Part shown: positions 17,125 to 25,536 of the stretch, piece after piece
Layout of the letters: the number at the start of each line of letters is the position of its first letter
How positions within the stretch are numbered: the first letter of the stretch is position 1
Assembly: GCF_020567425.1 (NCBI RefSeq)
Contig: NZ_JAJCVJ010000002.1
Location: 248,001-312,000, forward strand
DNA length: 64,000 nt
Source of the DNA: Salinirubrum litoreum
Lineage (GTDB): Archaea > Halobacteriota > Halobacteria > Halobacteriales > Haloferacaceae
Direction: 5' to 3'
Position numbers and translations under genes: made by a program
Notes under the pieces: model-generated
Database searches by the model: none
The model's input: only the letters and a program-made list of their open reading frames with translations
What the model was told of the DNA's origin: nothing

Positions 17125-18137
17125 CGCGCGAGTACACCCAGATCACCGTTATCGGAGACGACAAGACCGGAATCGTCGCCAAGTTCACCACCCTGCTGTT
17201 CGAGCGCGGAATCAACATCGAGGACATCGACCAGGCGGTCCGCGAGGGGCTCTTCCGGATGACGCTCCACGCCGACACCGCCGAGATGGTCTGCTCGAAG
17301 GAGACCCTCCAGGAGGCGCTCGACGACCTCGGCGACGAGATGGGCGTCGACGTGCAGGTGCGGTTCCCCTCCGACCGGGAGACGCAGGGCATCGCGGTGC
17401 TCGTCACGAAGGAGTCCCACTGTCTCGAAGCACTGTTTCAGGCGTGGGCCTCCGGCGACTTCGACGCGGACATCAGCGTCGTGATCGGCAACCACCCGAA
17501 ACTCCAGCCACTCGCAGCGCACTACGACGTCCCGTTCCACGACATCGGCGACGAGAAGGGGTCGCCCGACGAGGACGAACTGCTGGACCTGTTGGCCGAG
17601 TACGACGCCGACCTCATCGTCCTCGCGCGCTACATGCGCATCCTCTCGCCGAACGTCGTCTTCCGGTACGAAGACCGGATCATCAACATCCACCCGAGTC
17701 TCCTCCCGTCGTTCCCCGGTGCGGCGGCCTACCGGCAGGCGAAAGAGGAGGGGGTCCGCATCGGCGGCGTGACGGCCCACTACGTCACGACCGATCTCGA
17801 TCAGGGGCCGATCATCGCCCAGCGCGCGTTCAACATCCCGGACGACGCGAGCGTCGACGAGATCAAGGAACTCGGGCAACCCCTCGAGGCCGAGGCGCTG
17901 GTCGAGGCCATCAAACTCCACCTCGACGACGCCGTGACGATCCACCGTGGGCGGACCAGCTATCGCGACGGCGTCGACCCCGAGCGCTACCAACTCGGCA
18001 TGGCCGAAGCCATCGAGTCGGCGAACCCGGACCGACCGATCGACGGGATGGGCGACGTGATGGAGGGTCGTGACGACGAGAGCGAGAGCGAGCAGACCGA
18101 CGAGGCGGACTCGCCGGAAGCGACCACGGACGACTGA
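17121..18137 (+). CDS. purU: Formyltetrahydrofolate deformylase
   Basis: A 338-residue enzyme that hydrolyses 10-formyl-THF to THF and formate. The N-terminal ACT domain (about residues 1-85) opens TQITVIGDDKTGIVAKFTTLL. The C-terminal formyltransferase fold has LVTKESHCLEALFQAW, the catalytic Asn/His/Asp set as SVVIGNHPKL, INIHPSLLPSFPGA and TTDLDQGPII. The last 40 residues are an acidic tail. It follows the purS-purQ locus divergently and converges on purC, so it sits among purine genes. A shared role in balancing one-carbon units with the window's glycine cleavage system is an inference. Confidence 0.92.
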   Translation: MTREYTQITVIGDDKTGIVAKFTTLLFERGINIEDIDQAVREGLFRMTLHADTAEMVCSKETLQEALDDLGDEMGVDVQVRFPSDRETQGIAVLVTKESHCLEALFQAWASGDFDADISVVIGNHPKLQPLAAHYDVPFHDIGDEKGSPDEDELLDLLAEYDADLIVLARYMRILSPNVVFRYEDRIINIHPSLLPSFPGAAAYRQAKEEGVRIGGVTAHYVTTDLDQGPIIAQRAFNIPDDASVDEIKELGQPLEAEALVEAIKLHLDDAVTIHRGRTSYRDGVDPERYQLGMAEAIESANPDRPIDGMGDVMEGRDDESESEQTDEADSPEATTDD

Positions 18138-18202
18138 GCGGTCGGCGATCGAGGACCGAACCGTCGGGCACTGGCTGCCGACGCGGTGGCGACCGCCTTC
18201 TC

Positions 18203-19276
18203 TTACAGGTCCCGCACCGCGTCGACCGCCGCGTCGATGTCGGGCGCTTCGAACCACTCCGAACCGGTGTAGGCGTTGGCACCGGCGGCGTAGAGGTTCG
18301 CGACCGCCTGCCGCACGTCGTGGGGCAACTCGCGGGGTTCGACGGCACAGAGCGTCCGCCAATCGGCGACGCCCTGCGCGTCGGCCTCGGCTTTCGCGTC
18401 CCCGACGGCCTCGACCCACTCTGGCTGTTCGCGCTTGTACCACTGGCGGACGACCTCCTTCGAGACCTCCTGGCCGGCGTAGCCGAACCGGTTCTCGTCG
18501 AAGGTGCCGGCCACGTCCGCGACTTTGATCGCGCCGTCGTGGTAGAGACACTCGATCTTCCCGTCCTCGTGGGTGAAGTCGGCGCGACTCGCCCGGTCGG
18601 TGAGCATGTGGTTCACGGCGAGCGCGAGTTCTTCGAGTCGGTCGACGCTCGCGTGGCCCGCGATTGCGTCCGCCTCGTCGCGGGAGAGGTAGCGGTCCTG
18701 TTCCTCGAACTTCGTAGAGAACTCGACGACCGGCCGGGGGAGATCGACGACCTCGTCGGGCCACTCGTCGTAGTCCAGATCGAGTTCTGCCGGCTCTCGG
18801 CGTTTCCGGAGGCTGGACCCGAGGGGAACGGTGTTCCGGAAGACGATCTCGAGGGGGATCAGGTAGTTCTCGCCCGCCTCGCGGTGGAACGCCTCGTAGT
18901 CGTACTCGCCCGCGTCGTAGGGTAGATCGGGCACTTGCGTCAGATCGATGGCCATCTCACGGGGCGCGCTGGGCGCGTCGCCGAGGTCGACGATTTCGCG
19001 GGTCCCGGCGTCGGCTGTCGACTCGCCACTCTCGTCGGCGTCCGACACGCTCGCCGGGTCGACCACGCCCCGGTAGTGGGTCGGGATGTGGTTCACGTCG
19101 AACAACTCGAAGTTGAACGCGCCCATCGTGCAGAGACTCGCGCCCTTCCCCGGAATCGTGTCGGGCATCGTCCCCCAGTCGAAGACGGAGTAGTCGTCGG
19201 TGAAGACGAACGCCCCACGGCCCAGTTCCTCGGCGGTCGGCTCCCGGTCGACGCGGAACTCCTTCACGCTGGTCAT
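18203..19276 (-). CDS. purC: Phosphoribosylaminoimidazole-succinocarboxamide synthase
   Basis: A 357-residue SAICAR synthetase that joins CAIR and aspartate using ATP. The N-terminal [23 protein letters not shown], the [17 protein letters not shown] block (typical VPLEVVVRNxxxGS) and the C-terminal [21 protein letters not shown] (DGKxE..D..I.V.D) are all present. It is longer than bacterial PurC because of an insert near residues 85-115, usual in haloarchaea. ATG 19276 ([14 protein letters not shown]) is chosen over 19303. It is convergent with purU. Confidence 0.94.
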   Translation of the reverse strand: MTSVKEFRVDREPTAEELGRGAFVFTDDYSVFDWGTMPDTIPGKGASLCTMGAFNFELFDVNHIPTHYRGVVDPASVSDADESGESTADAGTREIVDLGDAPSAPREMAIDLTQVPDLPYDAGEYDYEAFHREAGENYLIPLEIVFRNTVPLGSSLRKRREPAELDLDYDEWPDEVVDLPRPVVEFSTKFEEQDRYLSRDEADAIAGHASVDRLEELALAVNHMLTDRASRADFTHEDGKIECLYHDGAIKVADVAGTFDENRFGYAGQEVSKEVVRQWYKREQPEWVEAVGDAKAEADAQGVADWRTLCAVEPRELPHDVRQAVANLYAAGANAYTGSEWFEAPDIDAAVDAVRDL

Positions 19277-19444
19277 GGTCGGGACAGTGCGGCCACGGGC
19301 CATGAATCTTTCAGTTCCGTGCGCAAGCTGGGCATCGGTGGCAGGAATCTATCCGCGTTCGTGCATCACTCGTCGGGTGGAACGGACACGGTCGTCGGCT
19401 CCTCGCGTCGCCGACTCCACGCGGGAGGCGGTGTCGTCCTCCGC

Positions 19445-19951
19445 TCACGCCGACTCCCCGTCGACCGGTTTCACGAGCAGGAGCGCCGGATCGTCGCCGT
19501 AGTAGTCGGCGTCGTACTGCGACGCCTCGAAGCCGAGCGACCGGTAGAAGGAGCACGCCCGGTCGTCGTCCGGCGAGACGGCCAGTCTGACGAGGTGGGA
19601 GTCGGCGTCCGCGTGTCGCTCGGCGACGGCGGCGAACAGGCGGTCGAACAGCGCCGCACCGTAGCCCTGTCGCCGGTGGTCGGGGGCGACGACGACCTCC
19701 GCGACGTGGGTCGGATCGCCACGAACCGCCAGCAGGTAGCCGACGACCGCCCCCGTCTCTCCGACCGCGACGAACACGTCGAACGCCGAGAGCGCGGCCC
19801 CGGGAGTCGCCCCCGTCGCCGGCGACTCGGCCGGGTCCGGCACAGACACATCGGCCAGCGCCGCCGCCAGCAGGTCCGGACTCGGCCGTGAGAGATGCGA
19901 CTGGAGACGGTCGAGTGCAGACCGGTCGGTCGGTCTCGCGCGGCGGATCAC
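19445..19951 (-). CDS. GNAT-family N-acetyltransferase
   Basis: A 168-residue acetyltransferase fold. Motif A, the acetyl-CoA site, is VAEVVVAPDHRRQGYGAALFDRL (R/QxxGxG/A), and motif B ends ACSFYRSLGFEASQYDADYYGDD, as in RimI-like proteins. Its ATG overlaps the TMEM19 stop by 4 bases, so it is the second gene of an operon with it. The substrate is not predictable; protein N-terminal or small-amine acetylation are both possible. Confidence 0.85.
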   Translation of the reverse strand: MIRRARPTDRSALDRLQSHLSRPSPDLLAAALADVSVPDPAESPATGATPGAALSAFDVFVAVGETGAVVGYLLAVRGDPTHVAEVVVAPDHRRQGYGAALFDRLFAAVAERHADADSHLVRLAVSPDDDRACSFYRSLGFEASQYDADYYGDDPALLLVKPVDGESA

Positions 19952-21288
19952 GGGCCGGCGGGGAGCAGGAGGAGCGCGAGCAGGACGCTGACGACCGCGC
20001 CGGAGAGCGTGGCGGCGAAGTTCACCGCCTCGTTGCCGACCCGGTCGCCTTCCAGCGTCGCACCGAGGATCGAGTCGACCGTCATCCCACCGACGCCCCC
20101 TGCGGCGACCACCAGCGCGCCGAGTGGACTCACCGACAGCAGGCCGACCGCGATCAGCGCGATGAGGCCCGCACCGACGACGCCGGCGATCTCACCCTGC
20201 CACGTGACGCCCCCGTCGGTCCCCGGCGGGACACGCTCGAAGGTGGTGATGAGACGCGGCTGGTCGTACAGGCCGCCGATCTCCGAGGAGAGCGTGTCGC
20301 TCATCGCGGCCGCGAGCGACCCGGCGAAGGCGAACACGAACAGATCCGCGAGCGCCGGCACCGGCAACTGTGGACTGGCGGCGTAGCCGACCACGGCGAC
20401 GAGTGCGACCGCCGCGTTGCCGAGGACGTTGCCGGTCCCGCGTGCGCCGTCGTTGTCCTCCGCGACGCCCCGCTCCTGCTTCGCCTCGTACTTGAACTTC
20501 GTCGAGAGCGCGCCGATGCCGAAGAAGGCGATCAGGGGCGCGAACCAGCCGAGACCGCCGAGGACGATGGTCAGCATCCCCAGCAGGACGCCGGTCAGCA
20601 TCCCCGGCACCGAGGCGGTCCCGAGCGCGTAGGAGGCGTACCCCAGCGCGAACATCACGCCGAGCGCGAAGGCGATCTCCGGAAGCGTCACGACGAGGTC
20701 CAGCGCGCTCAGACCCCACAACAGCAGGCCGACCGACAGCATCACCAGCGGGTCGTCCCGCTGGAACAGCATCGTGCGGAGCAGCGCCGCCACGAGGACG
20801 CCCGTCGCGGCGAGAAAGGCGCTGGTCGGCGCGTCGAGTGCCGTGAGTGCGGTCCCCTCCGCGAACTGGACCGCGAGTCCGCCGAGGCTCCCGGCGAGGA
20901 AGCCGCCGCCGGCGAAGCCGGCGACACGCGGGAAGGGGTCGTCACTCTGGGTCCGGACGACCTGCTCTGTGAGGTTGCCGTAGGAGAGCACGAGGACGCT
21001 CGTCGCGAAGACGGTCGCCGGCATCCGGAACTCCTCGCGGGGGACGGTGGTCAGCAGTGCCAGGCCGGTCGCGGCGAGCGCGAAGCCCGCCAGCCCGTTC
21101 AACTGGCCGTCCTCGTGGTCGCCGGGGCGGGCGAACAACTCGAACAGTCGCCCCTCCGTGACCACGAACGCCGCGAGGAGCGCCACGGCGACGAAGGGGG
21201 CCGCCGCCGCCGCCCCGAGCGCCGGGGCCGCGAGCGCGAGGGTGCCGACGAGGGCGAATCCCCCGGCACGCCGGACTCTCGATGTCAC
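19948..21288 (-). CDS. TMEM19/DUF92-family membrane protein
   Basis: A 446-residue polytopic membrane protein with about 10-12 hydrophobic segments. The DUF92 hallmark region is in the second half: GWFAPLIAFFGIGALSTKFKYEAKQERG, GNVLGNAAVALVAVVGY, AGSLAAAMSDTLSSEIGGL and GGVGGMTVDSILGATLEG. The family includes plant VTE6, a phytyl-phosphate kinase, so an isoprenoid-phosphate kinase role is a reasonable guess. The divergent neighbour is a cis-prenyltransferase-like protein, which fits. Haloarchaeal members are fused to an extra N-terminal membrane half, as here. Confidence 0.8.
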   Translation of the reverse strand: MTSRVRRAGGFALVGTLALAAPALGAAAAAPFVAVALLAAFVVTEGRLFELFARPGDHEDGQLNGLAGFALAATGLALLTTVPREEFRMPATVFATSVLVLSYGNLTEQVVRTQSDDPFPRVAGFAGGGFLAGSLGGLAVQFAEGTALTALDAPTSAFLAATGVLVAALLRTMLFQRDDPLVMLSVGLLLWGLSALDLVVTLPEIAFALGVMFALGYASYALGTASVPGMLTGVLLGMLTIVLGGLGWFAPLIAFFGIGALSTKFKYEAKQERGVAEDNDGARGTGNVLGNAAVALVAVVGYAASPQLPVPALADLFVFAFAGSLAAAMSDTLSSEIGGLYDQPRLITTFERVPPGTDGGVTWQGEIAGVVGAGLIALIAVGLLSVSPLGALVVAAGGVGGMTVDSILGATLEGDRVGNEAVNFAATLSGAVVSVLLALLLLPAGP

Positions 21289-21371
21289 GACCCTCTCTAC
21301 CTCCGACGCGCACTTAACCCTCCCGACACCGAGCCGACGACTTTACTCCCCCCGCGCTCGCACGGCCTGTC

Positions 21372-21980
21372 GTGGGCCTGTACGACACCTACCTCGGCGT
21401 CCGGGACCGCCTCCACTCGGCCGACCCGCCGCGTCACGTCGCGGTGGTCATCACCGAGCGCGACCTGCTGGAACAGGGTGCCTACGAGACGCTCTCGGCG
21501 TTCTTCGGCTGGGCGTTCGAGTACGGCGCGGAGCGCGTCACGGTCTCGGTGTCGGTACTGGACGAGGCCGTCGTCCCCACCTTGGAGCGCGAACTGCGGG
21601 AGGTGGACGCCCCCCGCGAGGTCGCGGTGCGTGGCCCGGACGACACCGAACAGGCCGACGCGCCCATCCAGATCAGTATCGGCCTCGGCGGGAAGGCGGA
21701 GTTCGCGGAGGCCGTGAAGTCGGTCGCCCGCGAGGTGGAGGCCGGGCGGTTGGAACCAGACGACATCACCGAGGCCGACGTGGAGGAGCGACTGGTGTTT
21801 CCCGACGAACCGGATCTGGTGGTGAAGACCGGTGCCGAACGGTTGTCTGACTTCATGATCTGGCAGTCGGTCTACTCGGAACTGTACTTCACCGACGTGA
21901 ACTGGCGCGACTTCCGGAAGCGGGACTACCTCCGGGCCGTGTTGGACTTCAAGGACCGACAGCGACGATTCGGGCGATAA
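21372..21980 (+). CDS. Cis-prenyltransferase-like protein lacking the catalytic Asp motif
   Basis: A 202-residue member of the undecaprenyl diphosphate synthase family from GTG 21372. The C-terminal half keeps the diagnostic LVVKTGAERLSDFMIWQSVYSELYFTD, NWRDF and a final RQRRFGR. Near the N-terminus, where active enzymes have MDGNxRWA, this protein reads HVAVVITERDLLEQG. The catalytic Asp and the phosphate-binding GNxR are missing, and the protein is shorter than active enzymes. It therefore resembles the non-catalytic subunits of heteromeric cis-prenyltransferases (NgBR type). Partner subunits are not in this window. It is divergent from the TMEM19 gene. Confidence 0.8.
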   Translation: MGLYDTYLGVRDRLHSADPPRHVAVVITERDLLEQGAYETLSAFFGWAFEYGAERVTVSVSVLDEAVVPTLERELREVDAPREVAVRGPDDTEQADAPIQISIGLGGKAEFAEAVKSVAREVEAGRLEPDDITEADVEERLVFPDEPDLVVKTGAERLSDFMIWQSVYSELYFTDVNWRDFRKRDYLRAVLDFKDRQRRFGR

Positions 21981-22017
21981 GTGGGATTCTCTGAGACAGT
22001 CGGAGGCGTTTACACGA

Positions 22018-22700
22018 CTCCTGTCGAATCGGTCGAGTCGGTGCCTGACAACTCGGTCGAATCAGTCGTGGGCGACGAGGGGTGAAAGCCCCTGCGCTCT
22101 CGACCTCCCGCGACTTGGTGCGCGCTTCCCTCAGGCTGGCGGGGCAAGCCCGCCAGCCTTCAGTCCAGTGCTACCGGCGCCGGGGGGAGGGCCGAGAGCG
22201 CGGCCCCTTTCAGTCCCACCCGGAACTGTGCGACCCACCACGTCGTCACTGGTCGTCACCCGGTGGGTCGTCGCAGGTCTGGAACCCGGCGTGGCTCGTA
22301 CTCCCCACTCCTCCCCGACTGCTGACGACCGAACTGCGGGCAGGTCCTCGCTGTCGCTCGGACACTGCCCGGTTTCGGTCGTCACCAGCTCGCATCCTCA
22401 GTGGGTTCCGAGTGTCGAACTGTGGTTGGGTGACGAGTGTGGCGTGGGCTTTCACTCACGATCCGGCGCGCGCGACTGACGCGCGCGAGGGAGGCCACCG
22501 GGCGGTGCGGAGAGGTGGCCGAGGCTGGGGAGGACGAGGTGCAGATGCGGTCGCGGTCTGCGGTGCGGTTGCGGTTCCTCGCGCTCGCACGAGTAGCGGT
22601 GCTGGTGCGGTCGTGGTTGCAGAGGATGTCGCAGTCGCAGTTTGCGGTGCTATCGCACTTCCAATCTCAATCGGCGATACCGCCACAGTCACGGTTGCAG
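22018..22700 (+). repeat. Copy B of a structured noncoding element
   Basis: Related to 13863-14530, same orientation, again between convergent genes. Shared parts are GTCGAATC upstream, GGTGAAAGCCCC (22081), CCCCTTTCAGTCCCACC (22204-22220), AACTGTGCGACCCA, the P1 stem 22319-22330 with 22377-22388 (one C-C mismatch) around P2 22337-22343 with 22365-22371, the CGCGCGCG hairpin 22467-22487, the 7-bp hairpin 22493-22499 with 22514-22520 (loop GGGCGGTGCGGAGA), the tail CCGAGGCTGGGGAGGACGAGGTGC and low-complexity GCGGT runs. In this copy the first hairpin carries about 110 extra bases, closed by GCGCTCTCG (22094) and CGAGAGCGC (22193), with a perfect 11-bp hairpin 22133-22143/22149-22159 inside. 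Confidence 0.75.
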
Positions 22701-22759
22701 TCGCTCTCGAACCACGACCCATACGAAGAAAATCCACAGTCCGAAGCGCCGACCGCACC

Positions 22760-23446
22760 CTACAGCTCTATCTCGCCGTCCATCTCCGGCACTTCGTCCT
22801 CCAGCCACTCCCGGAACCACTTCACGCGCTTCAGTCGCCGGTGGGCGATGCCCTCCGCCGTGTCGCTCTCGATGCGCCGGGAGGCGTCACGCCCGCGTTC
22901 GAGGACGCGTTCGATCATCTCGGCGGCGTCCATGTGCGTCCGGGCCTCGTAGCCCATCCGGAGCAGCATCAGCGCCGTCCCGTTCGCGCCGACCTTGTCG
23001 AGGATGTCCGCCTCGATCAGACAGCGCGTCTCCAGCGAGACGTCCGCGAGTGGACCCTGATAGGAGTGGTCCTCGACCGACTGGCACACCTGCTCGACGA
23101 ACGACTGGGGGTAGTCGCCGTGGGAGGCGAGGAACTCGCGGGCGACACGGGCACCCTCCTCGGCGTGGACGTCCTGTTCGGCGTCCAGTTTGGCGATGTC
23201 GTGGAACAGCGCCGCGACCCGGACCACGTCCACGTCCGCGCCCTCGCGCTCGGCGATCTTCGCCGCCAGTTCCTCGACGTTCAGGATGTGGTTGAAACGG
23301 TACTCCGCGCTGTGCCACGGGTACCACCGCATCCGGCCGCCGTCCTCCTCGTTCTCGACGCTCGCCGTGAGATAGTCCGAGACGAACTGTCGCATCTCCT
23401 CGTACTCCGCCTCCGAGACGGAGGACTCCTTGATCTCAACGCCCAC
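22760..23446 (-). CDS. HD-domain phosphohydrolase
   Basis: A 228-residue protein with the full HD metal set: His in YRFNHILNVEELA, the His-Asp pair in ALFHDIAKLDAEQ, further His in DVHAEEGARVAREFL and VEDHSYQG, and Asp in IEADILDKVGANG. The family cleaves phosphomonoesters or cyclic nucleotides; archaeal HD proteins of this size are often annotated as predicted phosphohydrolases. ATG 23446 starts MGVEIKESSVSEAEYEE. Structure element B is immediately downstream. The substrate is unknown. Confidence 0.85.
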   Translation of the reverse strand: MGVEIKESSVSEAEYEEMRQFVSDYLTASVENEEDGGRMRWYPWHSAEYRFNHILNVEELAAKIAEREGADVDVVRVAALFHDIAKLDAEQDVHAEEGARVAREFLASHGDYPQSFVEQVCQSVEDHSYQGPLADVSLETRCLIEADILDKVGANGTALMLLRMGYEARTHMDAAEMIERVLERGRDASRRIESDTAEGIAHRRLKRVKWFREWLEDEVPEMDGEIEL

Positions 23447-23766
23447 AGTCCCACCTCCGGGACCGACCGTACTCGTTCATAGTTGGTCGAGATAAGGGTC
23501 GTTCGCTTCTTAGGCGTTACGACAGGATTACCACGACAGTACACTTTCCTCGCCCGAACACACCGGATTTCGCCCCTGCGCCGTCCGACGGTTCACGACA
23601 CGTCCGCGCCGAGACAGACCCCGAATACGACACGTCAGCCTGCGCCGGTCACACCACACGACAGACGACGACAGTCACACCACACGACGGACACCCGAAC
23701 AGAGACAGAACCACACGCCCTGCCGCCGGGGAAGCCGGTAAGTAGCTCCGCCGGCTTCCTCACTGC
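23447..23766. other. Divergent promoter region upstream of HD and AlaX genes
   Basis: About 320 bases. It is unusually rich in A, C and repeated CACAC motifs (CACACCACACGACAGACGACGACAGTCACACCACACGACGG), so a short near-repeat CACACCACACGAC occurs twice around 23651 and 23682. A perfect hairpin lies at its downstream end (separate entry). No ORF is convincing. Confidence 0.5.
23730..23759 (+). promoter_or_regulatory. Hairpin immediately before the AlaX start codon
   Basis: GGAAGCCGG (23730-23738) pairs perfectly with CCGGCTTCC (23751-23759), loop 12 nt, and ends 7 bases before ATG 23767. If the mRNA has a leader this stem would sit over the ribosome entry region and could control initiation. 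Alternatively it is a DNA operator. Confidence 0.5.
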
Positions 23767-24516
23767 ATGACCGAACTACGCTACCTCGCGGACCCGACCG
23801 TGCAGACCTTCGAGGCGACCGTCGACCGCGTCGAAGGCGACCGGGTCGTCCTCGACGCCACCCAGTTCTATCCGACCGGCGGCGGCCAACCGCACGACAC
23901 GGGCCGGCTGACGGGGCAGGGTGCGGACGGAACCGGTCGAACGTGGCACGTGACCGACGTGCAGAAGAAAGACACCGTCTACCACACGCTCGTCACGGAC
24001 GACGAGGACGCCGAACCGACGCCGGCCGAGGGCACCACCGTCACCGGTGACCTCGACTGGGAGCGCCGCTACGCACACATGCGCTACCACACCGCACAGC
24101 ACCTCCTCTCGGCGCACCTGCTCGACGCCTACGACGCCGAGACGACCGGCAACCAACTGTACGCCGACCACGCGCACCTCGACACCGGCTACGACCGATT
24201 CACCGAGACCGACCTCACAGAGATAGAGACCGAACTGAACAGCCTCGTCGAGTCGGCACTCCCCGTCAGGTGGTACGAACTCGACCGCGCGGTCGCCGAG
24301 GAGCGACTCGACCCCGAGCGCACGCGCATCCACCTCCTGCCGGACTCGATCACCGAGGTCCGGATCGTCGAGATCGGTCCCGCAGACGACCCGCTCGACC
24401 GGACGGCCTGTGCCGGCACGCACGTCGCCACCACCGACGAGATCGGCGAGATCGAGATCACCGGCAGGGAGACGAAGGGGAGCGACGAGGAACGGCTGAA
24501 CTTCGTCCTCCGGTGA
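23767..24516 (+). CDS. alaX: Alanyl-tRNA editing protein AlaX
   Basis: A 249-residue free-standing trans-editing enzyme that removes Ser or Gly from mischarged tRNA-Ala. The N-terminal DATQFYPTGGGQPHDTG is the glycine-rich motif of AlaX-M/L. The zinc ligands are in HTAQHLLSAHL (HxxxH) and CAGTHVATTDEIG (CxxxH), with the usual GxxxxDH/HLDTG region between them. There is no synthetase catalytic domain, so it acts in trans. A perfect hairpin lies just upstream of the start. It is convergent with the FkbM methyltransferase gene. Confidence 0.93.
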   Translation: MTELRYLADPTVQTFEATVDRVEGDRVVLDATQFYPTGGGQPHDTGRLTGQGADGTGRTWHVTDVQKKDTVYHTLVTDDEDAEPTPAEGTTVTGDLDWERRYAHMRYHTAQHLLSAHLLDAYDAETTGNQLYADHAHLDTGYDRFTETDLTEIETELNSLVESALPVRWYELDRAVAEERLDPERTRIHLLPDSITEVRIVEIGPADDPLDRTACAGTHVATTDEIGEIEITGRETKGSDEERLNFVLR

Positions 24517-24546
24517 GACGCGGTCGAGACACTACCGAGTCGGTCG

Positions 24547-25392
24547 TCACTCGTCTCGCGGCAGGCAGTGCCACTCGCTCCCGCGTCGGCGAATCCGGTA
24601 GTCACAGTCCCGCAGGAGGTCGGCGAGCGCCGACTCGTGGTCCGCCCGCGTCCGGTCTGTGTCCGGCACGTCGTGGACCTCCAGGTACACCACCGGGCGA
24701 TGTCGGCGCAGGGTCTCGCGTGCACCCAGCAGCACCTCGTACTCGAACCCCTCCACGTCGATCTTCAGGTGATCCGGCGGCGACAGTTCGGCGGCGGCGA
24801 CCAACGCGTCGACGGTCGCCACCGGGACCGAGACGGTATCCTCGACACTGGCCTCCCACGCTCCCGCGTTCCCGGCGTTGAACGAGCCGAGTTCGTCGTA
24901 GTTCGACCGGTAGAACGTCGCCGCGCCCGACTCGCTCCCGAGACCGACCCCTCGGACGTCGATCCGGTCCTCGAAGGCGTTCAGTCGGACGTTCCGCCGG
25001 CACTGCTCGACGACGCTCGGCGACGGTTCGAAGGCGACGACCTGCGCGTCCGGACACGTCGCGGCGACCGCCAGCGCGTAGACGCCGGTGTTCGCCCCCG
25101 CGTCGATCACCACGTCGCCCGGGTCGACGCTTCGGCAGAGCGTCGCCAGGAGTCTGTCGTCTCCGTGTTTGTTGACGAGTTCGTAGCTCCGGAAGGACGC
25201 TCCGTCGACCGACTTGCTGGGCGCGAGCAGTTCGTACCGGTGGTTGAGTCCGACGAGCAGGTAGTACGTCGAGAAGACCACCAGGCGGAGTCGACGACCG
25301 ACGCCGACCGCGACACGCCGGAGTGAGTCGGTCGAGCGACGGGCGGCAGGTCGGCCCGCGAGTGTGCGGCGAAGTCGGGCGAGCAGAGACAC
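24547..25392 (-). CDS. FkbM-family methyltransferase
   Basis: A 281-residue SAM-dependent methyltransferase. The SAM motif I is VIDAGANTGVYALAVA, followed by VVAFEPSPSVVEQCRRNVRLN. The FkbM signature is DHLKIDVEGFEYEVLLGARETL, with PVVYLEVHD after it. The frame is open to 26202, but that extension is antisense to a lipoprotein gene. GTG 25392 (VSLLARLRRTLAGRP) has an AAAGCTC patch about 30 nt upstream and gives a normal length. FkbM enzymes methylate sugar or polyketide hydroxyls, so a role in surface glycan modification is possible. Confidence 0.8.
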   Translation of the reverse strand: MSLLARLRRTLAGRPAARRSTDSLRRVAVGVGRRLRLVVFSTYYLLVGLNHRYELLAPSKSVDGASFRSYELVNKHGDDRLLATLCRSVDPGDVVIDAGANTGVYALAVAATCPDAQVVAFEPSPSVVEQCRRNVRLNAFEDRIDVRGVGLGSESGAATFYRSNYDELGSFNAGNAGAWEASVEDTVSVPVATVDALVAAAELSPPDHLKIDVEGFEYEVLLGARETLRRHRPVVYLEVHDVPDTDRTRADHESALADLLRDCDYRIRRRGSEWHCLPRDE

Positions 25393-25536
25393 GTCCGCAT
25401 CTGTTCGGGCGACGGCATTGAGCTTTCGACTCGGGAGTCCCGAGCGACAGCGACACCGCCGGTGATAGCAAACTGACGACTGCGTCACAATATCACTCGA
25501 ACTACGTTCTTCTCCTCGGGTGACGTCTCTCACTGT

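Noticed and set aside
22082-23482. 466-codon open frame through element B and the HD gene
   Set aside because: It runs through the structured repeat and then antisense to the HD hydrolase. Composition is not haloarchaeal protein-like.
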